Shown here one piece after another: positions 15,708 to 23,481 of a stretch of DNA of 34,081 nucleotides. A model generated the notes under the pieces. The model saw nothing but the letters and a program-made list of their open reading frames with translations, searched no databases and was not told the origin of the DNA. Source of the DNA: Prevotella sp. Lineage in GTDB: Bacteria > Bacteroidota > Bacteroidia > Bacteroidales > Bacteroidaceae. The position numbers and the translations under genes are program-made. The stretch covers positions 1 to 34,081 of the forward strand of contig DMYZ01000184.1 of NCBI GenBank assembly GCA_003483565.1, in the 5' to 3' direction. The stretch's first letter is position 1, and each line of letters opens with the position of its first letter.

Positions 15708-15715
15708 CAAAGTTA
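15708..15715 (-). promoter_or_regulatory. -7 promoter element for the HAD gene
   Basis: On the minus strand this reads TAACTTTG, 28 bases before the ATG. It lies 13 bases from the opposing rsmG -7 motif, so the two promoters interlock. Confidence 0.6.
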
Positions 15716-15728
15716 CTGAAAAAAATTG

Positions 15729-15736
15729 TATCTTTG
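15729..15736 (+). promoter_or_regulatory. -7 promoter element for the rsmG operon
   Basis: TATCTTTG lies 19 bases before the rsmG ATG. TTTG at 15700-15703, 25 bases upstream, is a possible but wide-spaced -33 box. Confidence 0.65.
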
Positions 15737-15755
15737 CATCAAAATATAAAAAAGC

Positions 15756-16382
15756 ATGATAGACATCATTACGAAATATTTTCCCAGACTGACAGATGAA
15801 CAAAAATATCAGTTTGAGCAACTTGATACTTTGTATCGGGACTGGAACAGCAAGATTAATGTAATCTCCCGTAAGGATATTGATAATCTTTATGAGCATC
15901 ATGTGCTCCATAGTCTTTCGATAGCCAAGGCCGTTCATTTTCTTCCCGGTACTAAAGTGCTTGATTTCGGTACTGGCGGTGGATTTCCAGGAATACCTTT
16001 AGCTATATTCTTTCCAGAAGTCAACTTTAAGTTAATAGACGGAACAGGTAAAAAAATCAGGGTGGCAACAGAAGTGAGCAATGCTATTGGACTGAAAAAT
16101 GTAGAGGCTGCACACTTGCGTGGCGAGGAAGAAAAAGGCAAGTATGATTTTATTGTAAGTCGTGCTGTTATGCCTTTGCCGGATTTGATGAAACTTATCC
16201 GTAAGAATTTCTCCAAAGAACAGCATAATGCTTTACCTAATGGTATCTTTGTACTGAAAGGTGGTGATCTGACAGAGGAAATAAAACCTTTTAAGAAAAT
16301 TGCTGAAGTAACTTCTTTGGATACTTATTTCGATGAGGAGTGGTTTAAGGAAGATAAAAAACTTATCTATGTTCCTGTCTAA
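15756..16382 (+). CDS. rsmG: 16S rRNA (guanine-527-N7)-methyltransferase, 208 aa
   Basis: SAM-dependent enzyme that methylates G527 of 16S rRNA in the 30S subunit. The SAM-binding loop VLDFGTGGGFPGIPLA (residues 68-83) is the RsmG/GidB hallmark. The upstream YRDWNSKINVISRKD segment (residues 27-41) and the downstream SRAV motif are also typical. Length is normal. It is the first gene of a four-gene plus-strand unit with gaps of 19, 10 and 39 bases, which ends at the terminator at 19228. Confidence 0.95.
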   Translation: MIDIITKYFPRLTDEQKYQFEQLDTLYRDWNSKINVISRKDIDNLYEHHVLHSLSIAKAVHFLPGTKVLDFGTGGGFPGIPLAIFFPEVNFKLIDGTGKKIRVATEVSNAIGLKNVEAAHLRGEEEKGKYDFIVSRAVMPLPDLMKLIRKNFSKEQHNALPNGIFVLKGGDLTEEIKPFKKIAEVTSLDTYFDEEWFKEDKKLIYVPV

Positions 16383-16401
16383 TTTTTCATAAAATAATAT
16401 T

Positions 16402-17046
16402 ATGCTGAATATCAAACGTTTTATATGCAATATGATCCGGGAAAATTGTTACGTGGTTGATGATGAGACTAAGGAGTGTGTCATTATTGACTGTGGCGCC
16501 TATTATCCCGAAGAGCGTAAGGCTGTCACTGAGTATATCAGTGAAAAAAAACTTGTCCCGAAGCATCTTATTTGTACTCATGGACATCTTGATCATAATT
16601 TCGGGGATGATACAATCTTTAAGGAATATCACCTTCGCCCGGAGTGTGGGGCCGGCGATGCCGATTTTATGAAAGATTTAAACGGACAGGGCAAGGATAT
16701 CTTTAATATGGATATTCATATAGATTATCCGGAAGTAGATCATTATTTTAAGGAAGACGAAGTGATACAGTTTGGTAATCATACTTTTCGTGTCATGCTT
16801 ACTCCCGGGCATAGTGAAGGCGGTGTCACTTTTATTTGCGATGAAGAACATCTTGCTTTTACTGGTGATACGTTATTTAATGGCTGTATCGGCAGAACTG
16901 ATTTCAAGGGCGGTAGTATGTTTAAAATCATTCAGAGTCTTCGTCATCTCTCGCAGTTGCCTGACGAGACGCGTGTGTTTCCGGGTCATGGACAAGATAC
17001 CACTATAGGAAGAGAACTGGCTCAGAATCCATACATGGACAGATAA
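16402..17046 (+). CDS. MBL-fold metallo-hydrolase (glyoxalase II-like), 214 aa
   Basis: Metallo-beta-lactamase fold hydrolase binding two metals. The core motif THGHLDHNFG (His60, His62, Asp64, His65) is intact. The remaining ligands are in TPGHSEGG, FTGDTLF and VFPGHG. The sequence resembles the short GloB-type or YcbL-type hydrolases common in Bacteroidetes operons; a thioester such as S-lactoylglutathione is not assured, since the C-terminal glutathione-binding domain of true GloB is missing. It lies between rsmG and ruvC on the same strand. Confidence 0.87.
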   Translation: MLNIKRFICNMIRENCYVVDDETKECVIIDCGAYYPEERKAVTEYISEKKLVPKHLICTHGHLDHNFGDDTIFKEYHLRPECGAGDADFMKDLNGQGKDIFNMDIHIDYPEVDHYFKEDEVIQFGNHTFRVMLTPGHSEGGVTFICDEEHLAFTGDTLFNGCIGRTDFKGGSMFKIIQSLRHLSQLPDETRVFPGHGQDTTIGRELAQNPYMDR

Positions 17047-17056
17047 ATGCAGGCTC

Positions 17057-17698
17057 ATGGCAAATAAGCAGGAAAAAATAATATTGGGTATCGATCCTGG
17101 CACGAATATCATGGGATACGGTCTTCTTGGTGTTAAAGGCAACCATGCGTCATTGATAGCTATGGGAATCATCGATATGCGAAAAGAACGTGATCCTTAT
17201 CTCCGGCTCGGGAAAATTTTCGAGCGTGTAACAGGAATCATTGATGAATATCTTCCTGATGAAATGGCTATTGAAGCTCCTTTCTTTGGCAAAAATATTC
17301 AGTCAATGCTGAAATTGGGAAGAGCACAGGGCGTGGCTATTGCAGCTGCAATCCATCATAGTGTTCCTATCCATGAGTATGCTCCACTGAAAATAAAGCA
17401 GGCTATTACCGGTCAGGGACAAGCTTCTAAAGAACAGGTTGCCGGTATGCTGCAGCGTATGCTCAATATTGACAAACAGGATATGCCTAAGTTTATGGAC
17501 GCTACGGATGCCCTTGGGGCTGCTTATTGTCATTTCCTGGAATCCAGCACACCGAGAATGGATCAAAAGCACTATGGCTCCTGGAAAGATTTTGCAGTTA
17601 AGAATCAAGGCCGTCTTTCTCCTTCTTCCGCTAATACTCAAAAGACCACTAAAAACAATAACCTTAAAGCATTATTACCTAACACAACGAACAAATAA
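17057..17698 (+). CDS. ruvC: Crossover junction endodeoxyribonuclease RuvC, 213 aa with a C-terminal tail
   Basis: Resolves Holliday junctions with RuvAB during recombinational repair. Four catalytic acidic residues are present: Asp13 in GIDPGTNIMGYG, Glu73 in AIEAPFFGKN, and Asp148 and Asp151 in MDATDALGAAYCH. The nuclease domain ends near residue 165. A further tail of about 45 residues rich in Ser, Thr, Asn and Lys follows; E. coli RuvC has only 173 residues in total. The ATG at 17057 gives a normal N-terminus and lies 10 bases after the preceding stop. Confidence 0.94.
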   Translation: MANKQEKIILGIDPGTNIMGYGLLGVKGNHASLIAMGIIDMRKERDPYLRLGKIFERVTGIIDEYLPDEMAIEAPFFGKNIQSMLKLGRAQGVAIAAAIHHSVPIHEYAPLKIKQAITGQGQASKEQVAGMLQRMLNIDKQDMPKFMDATDALGAAYCHFLESSTPRMDQKHYGSWKDFAVKNQGRLSPSSANTQKTTKNNNLKALLPNTTNK

Positions 17699-17737
17699 AT
17701 ATCTTACTACTAAGATCGTATTTTATAAGAGAAAATT

Positions 17738-19222
17738 ATGCAAAAAATTATTAGAATTGAAAATGGTATAGCCCGTATGCCGGCATGGCGGATGGCTGAA
17801 CCTGTGAACTTTGAATTGGATGACAATGAAAATGTTGCTATTGTCGGGCCGAATGGCAGTGGTAAGACAATGCTTGTTGATATGATTATCGGAAGTCATC
17901 CTTTGCTTATGCGTGATCCGGAATACAATTTCGCACCAAGTACAAAATCACTGGTAAGTGATAATATAAAATATATGGCATTCAAGGATACTTACGGAGG
18001 AGATAATGACCGTACTTACTATCTGCAGCAGCGTTGGAACCAACAGGAAATTGATGAGAACACTCCTGTTGTAGGGAAGGAACTGGAAAAGACCTTCCTT
18101 CTGGCTGGTCAGGATACTCCTGAACGTCGCCATTTACAGAAACATATTTATGAACTTTTTCATATGGAGCATTTGCTTGACAAGTATGTTATCCTGCTCT
18201 CTTCCGGTGAACTTCGAAAATACAGTCTTGCCGGAACTCTTTTTGCTGATCCTCGTGTGCTGATCCTTGATAACCCTTTTATCGGACTTGATGCAAATAC
18301 CAGGGATCAGTTGAGGGAGCTTCTTTCCATCCTTTCCAGAGAGCATGGACTTCAGATTATCTTGGTATTAAGTAAAAGTGATGAAATCCCTGAGTTTATT
18401 ACACATGTGGTTGAGGTGAAAGACATGAAAGTCTTGCCAAAGATAACAAAGGATGATTTTGTAAAGAATAGGTCTCCATTTCCTCTTCGGGTGCTGAGTG
18501 AAGGAAAGGCTGAGGCTATTCTCAACTTGCCATATAAAGATAAAGAATTTCATAGTGATGAAGTGGTAAAAATGAACAAAGTATGTATTCGCTATGGAAA
18601 ACGTACTATACTTGAGAATCTAGACTGGACGGTACAGAATGAGGAGCATTGGGCTTTAAGTGGACAGAACGGTGCCGGAAAATCCACATTACTTTCATTA
18701 GTTTGTGCTGATAATCCTCAAAGTTATGCCTGTGATATTGCCCTTTTCGGTAACCCCAGGGGCAGTGGAGAGAGCATCTGGGACATTAAAAAACATATCG
18801 GATATGTAAGCCCGGAACTTCACCGTGCTTATCAGCGTGATATGCCTGGTATTCGTATTGTCGCCAGTGGATTGATGGACTCTGTAGGTCTTTATGTGAA
18901 ACCAGATGAGAAGCAGTATGATATTTGCCGTTTTTGGATGGATGCTTTCGGACTTAATGGAAAGGAAGATACTCCATTTCTGAAACTTTCAAGTGGTGAA
19001 CAGCGTCTTGTTCTTCTTGCACGCGCTTTTGTTAAGGATCCAGAACTCCTGATCCTTGATGAGCCTCTTCACGGGCTTGATAATATTAATCGCAGACTGG
19101 TAAAGGATATTATTGAAACTTTCTGTCAACGCAAGAATAAGACTCTGATTATCGTAACGCATTATAAAGATGAATTACCTGATTGTATCGATCATAGTAT
19201 CTTCTTGACAAGACATGAATAA
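17738..19222 (+). CDS. Two-domain ABC ATPase, ModF-like, 494 aa
   Basis: Two fused nucleotide-binding domains and no membrane segments. Domain 1 has Walker A GPNGSGKT (37-44), signature LSSGE (154-158) and Walker B LILDNP (175-180). Domain 2 has GQNGAGKST (309-317), LSSGEQ (417-422), LLILDEP (437-443) and H-loop VTHYKDELP. The layout matches ModF/PhrA-type proteins. Domain 1 has Asn179 in place of the catalytic Glu and LSKSDE in place of the H-loop histidine, so it probably binds but hydrolyses ATP poorly. No permease is adjacent, and the function is unknown. The ModF label rests on architecture; a molybdate role is not supported by the neighbours. Confidence 0.8.
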   Translation: MQKIIRIENGIARMPAWRMAEPVNFELDDNENVAIVGPNGSGKTMLVDMIIGSHPLLMRDPEYNFAPSTKSLVSDNIKYMAFKDTYGGDNDRTYYLQQRWNQQEIDENTPVVGKELEKTFLLAGQDTPERRHLQKHIYELFHMEHLLDKYVILLSSGELRKYSLAGTLFADPRVLILDNPFIGLDANTRDQLRELLSILSREHGLQIILVLSKSDEIPEFITHVVEVKDMKVLPKITKDDFVKNRSPFPLRVLSEGKAEAILNLPYKDKEFHSDEVVKMNKVCIRYGKRTILENLDWTVQNEEHWALSGQNGAGKSTLLSLVCADNPQSYACDIALFGNPRGSGESIWDIKKHIGYVSPELHRAYQRDMPGIRIVASGLMDSVGLYVKPDEKQYDICRFWMDAFGLNGKEDTPFLKLSSGEQRLVLLARAFVKDPELLILDEPLHGLDNINRRLVKDIIETFCQRKNKTLIIVTHYKDELPDCIDHSIFLTRHE

Positions 19223-19227
19223 AATAT

Positions 19228-19256
19228 AAAAGGTAAACTATTTTAGTTTACCTTTT
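19228..19256. terminator. Bidirectional terminator between the ABC gene and the tRNA genes
   Basis: A perfect 13-bp inverted repeat AAAAGGTAAACTA/TAGTTTACCTTTT around a TTT loop lies 5 bases past the ABC gene stop and 1 base past the 3' end of the proximal tRNA. T-rich sequence follows on both strands. Confidence 0.9.
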
Positions 19257-19257
19257 G

Positions 19258-19331
19258 TGACTCCGCTGGGATTCAAACCCAGAACCTTCTGATCCGTAGT
19301 CAGATACTCTATTCAGTTGAGCTACGGGGCC
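19258..19331 (-). tRNA. tRNA-Arg (anticodon ACG), promoter-distal copy
   Basis: A 74-base cloverleaf. The anticodon arm TCTGA-CTACGGA-TCAGA gives anticodon ACG, reading CGT (and CGC/CGA through inosine). D-stem GCTC/GAGT and T-stem CTGGG/CCCAG are intact and the variable loop is 5 bases. No CCA is encoded. Odd points: the acceptor stem GGCCCCG/CGGAGTC has a C-A mismatch at pair 4 and a G-U at pair 2, the D-loop has GA instead of GG at 18-19, and the T-loop is TTTGAAT instead of TTCGAAT. The last two changes match as an A19-U56 replacement of the usual G19-C56 pair. It is identical to the copy at 19361. Confidence 0.9.
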
Positions 19332-19360
19332 TTATTCCTGAATTGCAATTCCTCAATATG

Positions 19361-19434
19361 TGACTCCGCTGGGATTCAAACCCAGAACCTTCTGATCCGT
19401 AGTCAGATACTCTATTCAGTTGAGCTACGGGGCC
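19361..19434 (-). tRNA. tRNA-Arg (anticodon ACG), promoter-proximal copy
   Basis: Identical over all 74 bases to the copy at 19258-19331 and separated from it by 29 bases. The first 15 bases upstream of the two copies also match at about 13 positions, so the duplicated unit reached into the 5' flank. It lies 20 bases downstream of the -7 motif and should be first on a shared precursor. Confidence 0.9.
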
Positions 19435-19454
19435 TTATTTCCGAATTGCGAGTG

Positions 19455-19486
19455 CAAAGGTAGTCACTTTTTTTGAAACTTCCAAA
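19455..19486 (-). promoter_or_regulatory. Near-consensus promoter for the tRNA-Arg pair
   Basis: On the minus strand TTTG (19483-19486) is followed after exactly 20 bases by TACCTTTG (19455-19462). The -33 box abuts the stop codon of the upstream TPR gene, so tRNA transcription does not depend on that gene. Confidence 0.82.
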
Positions 19487-20170
19487 TTATTTCTTGATTT
19501 TTTTAAGTCTATCTCTGAATTCACGCAAAGCCCCTGGTTTTACGCCAAGTTTTGTCAGTTTGTTTATGTCATCAAGTGCTGCTTCTGATTCTTTTAATGT
19601 AATATGAATATCAAGCATATTAGTGATATAATCAATATTTTTTGAATCTAGTTCATGCGCCTTGGAATAATCATAAACAGCTGTTTCCAGCATGTTCCTC
19701 TCCTTCTCTATTCCGGCACGGGCTGCCCATGCCTCTGCACTGTCCGGATATTGTTCTACGAGCATATTGATACCATCATAAGCTTCTGTATAATGTTTAT
19801 CTTTTTGATTAAGAAGAGATAAACCGAGTTGGGCTTCAAAATTTCCGGGAATAAGGACGAGCAGATTCTGATAGTCAAGACGGGCAAAGTTGAATCGCAT
19901 CAGTTTATCATTGACAAAGGCACGGTAAAACAATCCGGCAATATTTTTAGGATTTTGATAAAGTACTTTGTCTAGATCATCCTTAGCATATTCCCATTGT
20001 TGCAGTCGGATATTCCAGCCAGCCTTCTTTAGCCGCAGACTAATACTATCGGGATGGTAGGCCAGTTCGTTTGTTGCCTTGGAAAGGCTGTCACGAAGGT
20101 CTTGGGGTGTTTGGGCCTGCATCGTCATGCTCAATAGCATTGCAGCCATCAGTATATGTATCTTCTTCAT
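19487..20170 (-). CDS. Exported tetratricopeptide-repeat protein, 227 aa
   Basis: A signal peptide (MKKIHILMAAMLLSMTMQAQ) is followed by about five TPR-like helix pairs. Examples are WNIRLQQWEYAKDDLDKVLYQNPKN, YTEAYDGINMLVEQYPDSAEAWAARAGI and LETAVYDYSKAHELDSKN, each with the alternating small and large residues of TPRs. It is probably a periplasmic protein-protein scaffold. There is no other domain, so a partner or pathway cannot be named. It has its own -7 motif immediately after the leu operon terminator. Confidence 0.82.
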   Translation of the reverse strand: MKKIHILMAAMLLSMTMQAQTPQDLRDSLSKATNELAYHPDSISLRLKKAGWNIRLQQWEYAKDDLDKVLYQNPKNIAGLFYRAFVNDKLMRFNFARLDYQNLLVLIPGNFEAQLGLSLLNQKDKHYTEAYDGINMLVEQYPDSAEAWAARAGIEKERNMLETAVYDYSKAHELDSKNIDYITNMLDIHITLKESEAALDDINKLTKLGVKPGALREFRDRLKKIKK

Positions 20171-20191
20171 TTTCTGTAAATATTCTGACTA

Positions 20192-20199
20192 CAAAGATA
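20192..20199 (-). promoter_or_regulatory. -7 promoter element for the TPR gene
   Basis: On the minus strand this reads TATCTTTG, 22 bases before the ATG at 20170 and directly after the T-run of the leu operon terminator. Confidence 0.65.
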
Positions 20200-20200
20200 C

Positions 20201-20234
20201 AAAAAAGCGAGGCAATATTTGTTTTACCTCGCTT
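20201..20234 (-). terminator. Terminator of the leucine/isoleucine operon
   Basis: On the minus strand AAGCGAGG (20234-20227) and CCTCGCTT (20212-20205) pair around a 14-base loop and run into six T residues (20206-20201). It begins 23 bases after the leuB stop. Confidence 0.85.
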
Positions 20235-20257
20235 CCTTTATATAAATTAATGATGAT

Positions 20258-21319
20258 TTAAGCATTCTTGATGTAATTGACGATCCATTCGCCTACTTCT
20301 GTTGTGCTATAATGTTTCCCACCTTCAATTTGGATTTCTGGGGTTCGAACATTTTTATGGATGGATTCATCAACAGCTTTGCGGATCAGAGCTCCTTCCT
20401 TTTTTAGCCCGAAGTGCTCCAACAACATTGATGCTGAAAGAATTTGAGCTACAGGATTAGCTATATTTTTACCTGCGGCCTGCGGCCATGAACCATGAAC
20501 AGGTTCAAACAATGGAGTATGCTCACCCAGTGAAGCTGATGGTTGTAATCCCATACTGCCAGTGATACAACTGGTTTCATCTGTAAGAATATCACCGAAA
20601 GTATTTTCTGTAACAACAACATCGAAGAACTTTGGTTCTGTGAGGACACGCATGGAAGCATTATCAATAAACATGTAGTCTGTTTTGACGTCAGGATATT
20701 TTGGCTCAATCTCTTTAGCTATCTGTCGCCATAACCTTGAAGATGCAAGAACATTAGCCTTGTCTACCACCGTGAGATGATGGTTCCTTTTTTCAGCGAA
20801 TTCAAAAGCGACTTTCAATATTCGTTCTATTTCCGGCCGACTATATATGTCGGTATCATATGCTTTATCATTATCCTGATACTTTTCGCCAAAATACATT
20901 CCACCAGTGAGCTCGCGGATGACAACAAAATCAGCACCCTTGATGAGCTCATCTTTTAAGGGGCTCTTGTGAAGCAAAGCGTCAAAAGTTGCGACTGGGC
21001 GAATATTAGCAAAGAGTCCTAGTTTCTTGCGCATAGCAAGCAAGCCTTGTTCTGGTCGGACTTTGGCTGTAGGATTGTTGTCAAAACGTGGATCACCAAC
21101 TGCAGCAAAGAGTACAGCATCTGCGTCCATACAGGTTCTGAAAGTTTCGTCAGGGAAAGGATCTCCAACTTTATCAATGGCATGGGCGCCGCAGATCGCT
21201 TCCTCATAGATAAAATTGTGGTTAAATTTGGTTGCTATTGCATTAAGCACAGCTACACCTTGTTTCATGATTTCTGGGCCGATACCATCTCCGGCCAGTA
21301 CTGCAATTTTTAAATCCAT
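20258..21319 (-). CDS. leuB: 3-isopropylmalate dehydrogenase, 353 aa
   Basis: NAD-dependent oxidative decarboxylation of 3-isopropylmalate in leucine synthesis. It probably also acts on 3-methylmalate from the citramalate route. Motifs: GDGIGPEIM at the N-terminus, the arginine-bearing VRPEQGLLAMRKKLGLFANIRP segment, IRELTGGMYFGE, the Tyr/Lys catalytic region (VVDKANVLASSRLWR), DNASMRVL and TENTFGDILTDETS with metal-binding Asp residues, and the NAD-binding EPVHGSWPQAAGKNIANP. Length is normal. It is last in the operon, 17 bases after the cimA stop. Confidence 0.95.
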   Translation of the reverse strand: MDLKIAVLAGDGIGPEIMKQGVAVLNAIATKFNHNFIYEEAICGAHAIDKVGDPFPDETFRTCMDADAVLFAAVGDPRFDNNPTAKVRPEQGLLAMRKKLGLFANIRPVATFDALLHKSPLKDELIKGADFVVIRELTGGMYFGEKYQDNDKAYDTDIYSRPEIERILKVAFEFAEKRNHHLTVVDKANVLASSRLWRQIAKEIEPKYPDVKTDYMFIDNASMRVLTEPKFFDVVVTENTFGDILTDETSCITGSMGLQPSASLGEHTPLFEPVHGSWPQAAGKNIANPVAQILSASMLLEHFGLKKEGALIRKAVDESIHKNVRTPEIQIEGGKHYSTTEVGEWIVNYIKNA

Positions 21320-21336
21320 TGTTAATATCTTTTTAT

Positions 21337-22911
21337 TTATTCAAAGTTTAAATCTCTTGGTGAAGGATTGTTCACTGATATTTCATTATTTTCTACCATA
21401 TTGAGCATCTTTAGAGTTGCCTTGATAGCGGCTTCTGTCTGATCAACATCAAGTCCGCGGGTACGCCATATTTTGTCTCCGTCTCTCCAAGTAATGACAG
21501 TTTGCACCAAAGCATCTGTATGCCCTCCTGGAGGGATACTGACAGCGTAGTTGTCCAAAACCGGGAAAGTACGATTAAGCTTTTCCTTATAAATTTTACG
21601 GATAGCCTTGACAAAAGCGTCATACTGGCCATCGCCGGTAGAGTCCGATTCATACTCGTCACCATTTATATTTATCTTAAGACTTGCTATAGGCTTAAGC
21701 CCATAGCTTATTGATACCATATAACTTACAAGTTTCACTTTGTTTTCTGGTGCATTATGCTTCAAGACATCACTGACAATATATGGAAGGTCATCTGGGG
21801 TAACCAGTTGTTTGCGATCTCCTAATTCAGTGATACGCATTGTAACCATTTTGGTTTGCTCCTTAGTAAGCTCCAGTCCTAGATCTTTCAAGTTCTTAAT
21901 GATATTGGCTTTTCCTGAATTCTTACCTAATGCATATTCGCGATGACGCCCGAAACGTTCCGGTACAAGAGCATTGCTGTAAAGATGTCCCTTGTTATCT
22001 CCATCAGCATGAACACCGGCTACTTGAGTAAATACATAGTCTCCAATAACAGGTGTGTTCGGGGCTACAGCAATACCACTGTATCCTGCTACAAGATGAC
22101 TGACATCAACTAAAGTACTTTCATCTATATTTTCCCTCACTTTCATCTGATCTTTTAACATGACGTGAATTGATGACAGAGGTGCATTTCCACAGCGTTC
22201 ACCAAGTCCATTTACAGTAACATGCAGACCGGAGCATCCTGCCTGAACTGCGGATAGAGAATTGCCCACAGCCATATCGTAATCATTATGTGCATGAAAA
22301 TCAAATTTTAGATTTGGATAATGATCTGTCATCTGTTTCATGTATTTATAGGTATTAAGTGGATTGAAAATACCAAGTGTGTCTGGAAGGAGAAAGCGGA
22401 CAATGCCCTGATCTTTCAAGTTGTCCATCATTTGCCATACATACTCGACACTGTCAATCATACCTGACGACCAGTCTTCAAGATATAGGTTGACATCAAA
22501 ACTTTTACTGTGGGCATATCTAATAACTTCTTTAATATCAGCAATATGTTCTGCAGGAGTTTTTTTTAGTTGCTGGCTGCAATGTTTCAGAGAACCTTTG
22601 GCTAAAAGATTGATTACTTTACATCCACACTCATCAATCCAGTCTACAGATTTCTTGCCATCTACAAATCCTAAAACTTCTATGCAATGAAGAAGCCCCT
22701 GACTTTTAGCGTAATTGCATATCATGCGTACTGCATCTTTCTCTCCTTCGGATACGCGGGCAGATGCGACCTCTATCCTGTCAACACCTACAGTACTTAG
22801 TAAGGCACGAGCTATCATCAATTTTTCGTGAGGGAGAAAAGACACACCATTAGTCTGTTCTCCGTCACGAAGAGTTGAATCCATAATCTCTATTTGTTTG
22901 CAGTTTCCCAT
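21337..22911 (-). CDS. cimA: (R)-citramalate synthase, Leptospira type, 524 aa
   Basis: Condenses pyruvate with acetyl-CoA to citramalate, the first step of the threonine-independent isoleucine route. It belongs to the isopropylmalate synthase/homocitrate synthase family: DSTLRDGEQTNG with catalytic Arg-Asp, HAHNDYDMAVGN metal histidines, and a C-terminal LeuA-type regulatory domain. Segments such as LGFVDGKKSVDWI, VNLYLEDWS, RFLLPDTLG, GVHADGDNKGHLYSN and SIPPGGHTDALV resemble Leptospira CimA as I remember it, and differ from the leuA in the same operon. A second 2-isopropylmalate synthase is the alternative. The start overlaps the end of leuD by 22 bases. Confidence 0.78.
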   Translation of the reverse strand: MGNCKQIEIMDSTLRDGEQTNGVSFLPHEKLMIARALLSTVGVDRIEVASARVSEGEKDAVRMICNYAKSQGLLHCIEVLGFVDGKKSVDWIDECGCKVINLLAKGSLKHCSQQLKKTPAEHIADIKEVIRYAHSKSFDVNLYLEDWSSGMIDSVEYVWQMMDNLKDQGIVRFLLPDTLGIFNPLNTYKYMKQMTDHYPNLKFDFHAHNDYDMAVGNSLSAVQAGCSGLHVTVNGLGERCGNAPLSSIHVMLKDQMKVRENIDESTLVDVSHLVAGYSGIAVAPNTPVIGDYVFTQVAGVHADGDNKGHLYSNALVPERFGRHREYALGKNSGKANIIKNLKDLGLELTKEQTKMVTMRITELGDRKQLVTPDDLPYIVSDVLKHNAPENKVKLVSYMVSISYGLKPIASLKININGDEYESDSTGDGQYDAFVKAIRKIYKEKLNRTFPVLDNYAVSIPPGGHTDALVQTVITWRDGDKIWRTRGLDVDQTEAAIKATLKMLNMVENNEISVNNPSPRDLNFE

Positions 22912-23480
22912 GCTTCTACCTTATCTCTATTTTGGACGAGAAAGTCTACATCGTCCAAGCCGTTTTCCAGACAGTGTTTTTTATAACTATTGATATCAAA
23001 ATGTTCAAAGTGGCCTGTTGCGAGATTTGTAACGGTCTGGTTAGGAAGATCTACTTTAACTTCCGCCTTGTGATTCTTATTTATGGTATCAAAGAGTTCT
23101 TGAAGAAAAATTTCACTGACAACTACCGGTAGGACAAAGTTATTTAATTCATTGTTCTTGTGTATATCAGCAAAAAAAGAACTGATTACAACGCGAAAAC
23201 CATAACCAGCAATAGCCCAGGCAGCATGTTCACGTGATGAGCCTGAACCGAAGTTTTTACCAGCTACAAGAATAACACCAGTATATGATGGATCGTTAAG
23301 TATAAAGTCCTTTTTTATGCTTCCATCCTTATTGTAACGCCAGTCGCGGAAGAGGTTATCGCCGAATCCTTTTTTATCAGTAGCTTTAAGGAATCGGGCT
23401 GGAATAATCTGGTCTGTATCAACATTTTCAAGTGGTAATGGAATGCAAGAAGATGTTATAACATTAAATTTCTGTTTCAT
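22890..23480 (-). CDS. leuD: 3-isopropylmalate dehydratase small subunit, 196 aa
   Basis: Partner of LeuC in isomerising 2- to 3-isopropylmalate, and citramalate to 3-methylmalate. Signatures are PLPLENVDTDQIIPARFLK near the N-terminus and NFGSGSSREHAAWAIAGYGFRVVISSFFADI, the small-subunit swivel-domain motif. Length is normal. It starts one base beyond the leuC stop and overlaps the cimA start by 22 bases, so tight translational coupling is likely. Confidence 0.95.
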   Translation of the reverse strand: MKQKFNVITSSCIPLPLENVDTDQIIPARFLKATDKKGFGDNLFRDWRYNKDGSIKKDFILNDPSYTGVILVAGKNFGSGSSREHAAWAIAGYGFRVVISSFFADIHKNNELNNFVLPVVVSEIFLQELFDTINKNHKAEVKVDLPNQTVTNLATGHFEHFDINSYKKHCLENGLDDVDFLVQNRDKVEAWETANK

Positions 23481-23481
23481 T

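Noticed and set aside
15681..15938. N-terminal extension of the HAD protein by 86 residues
   Set aside because: The extension would cross both divergent promoters and run antisense through the start of rsmG, and the HAD fold begins right after the Met at 15680.
19258..19434. tRNA-Arg pair as an attachment site of an integrated element
   Set aside because: No integrase, mobilisation gene or composition change lies on either side; the repeat is two full tRNA genes under one promoter.
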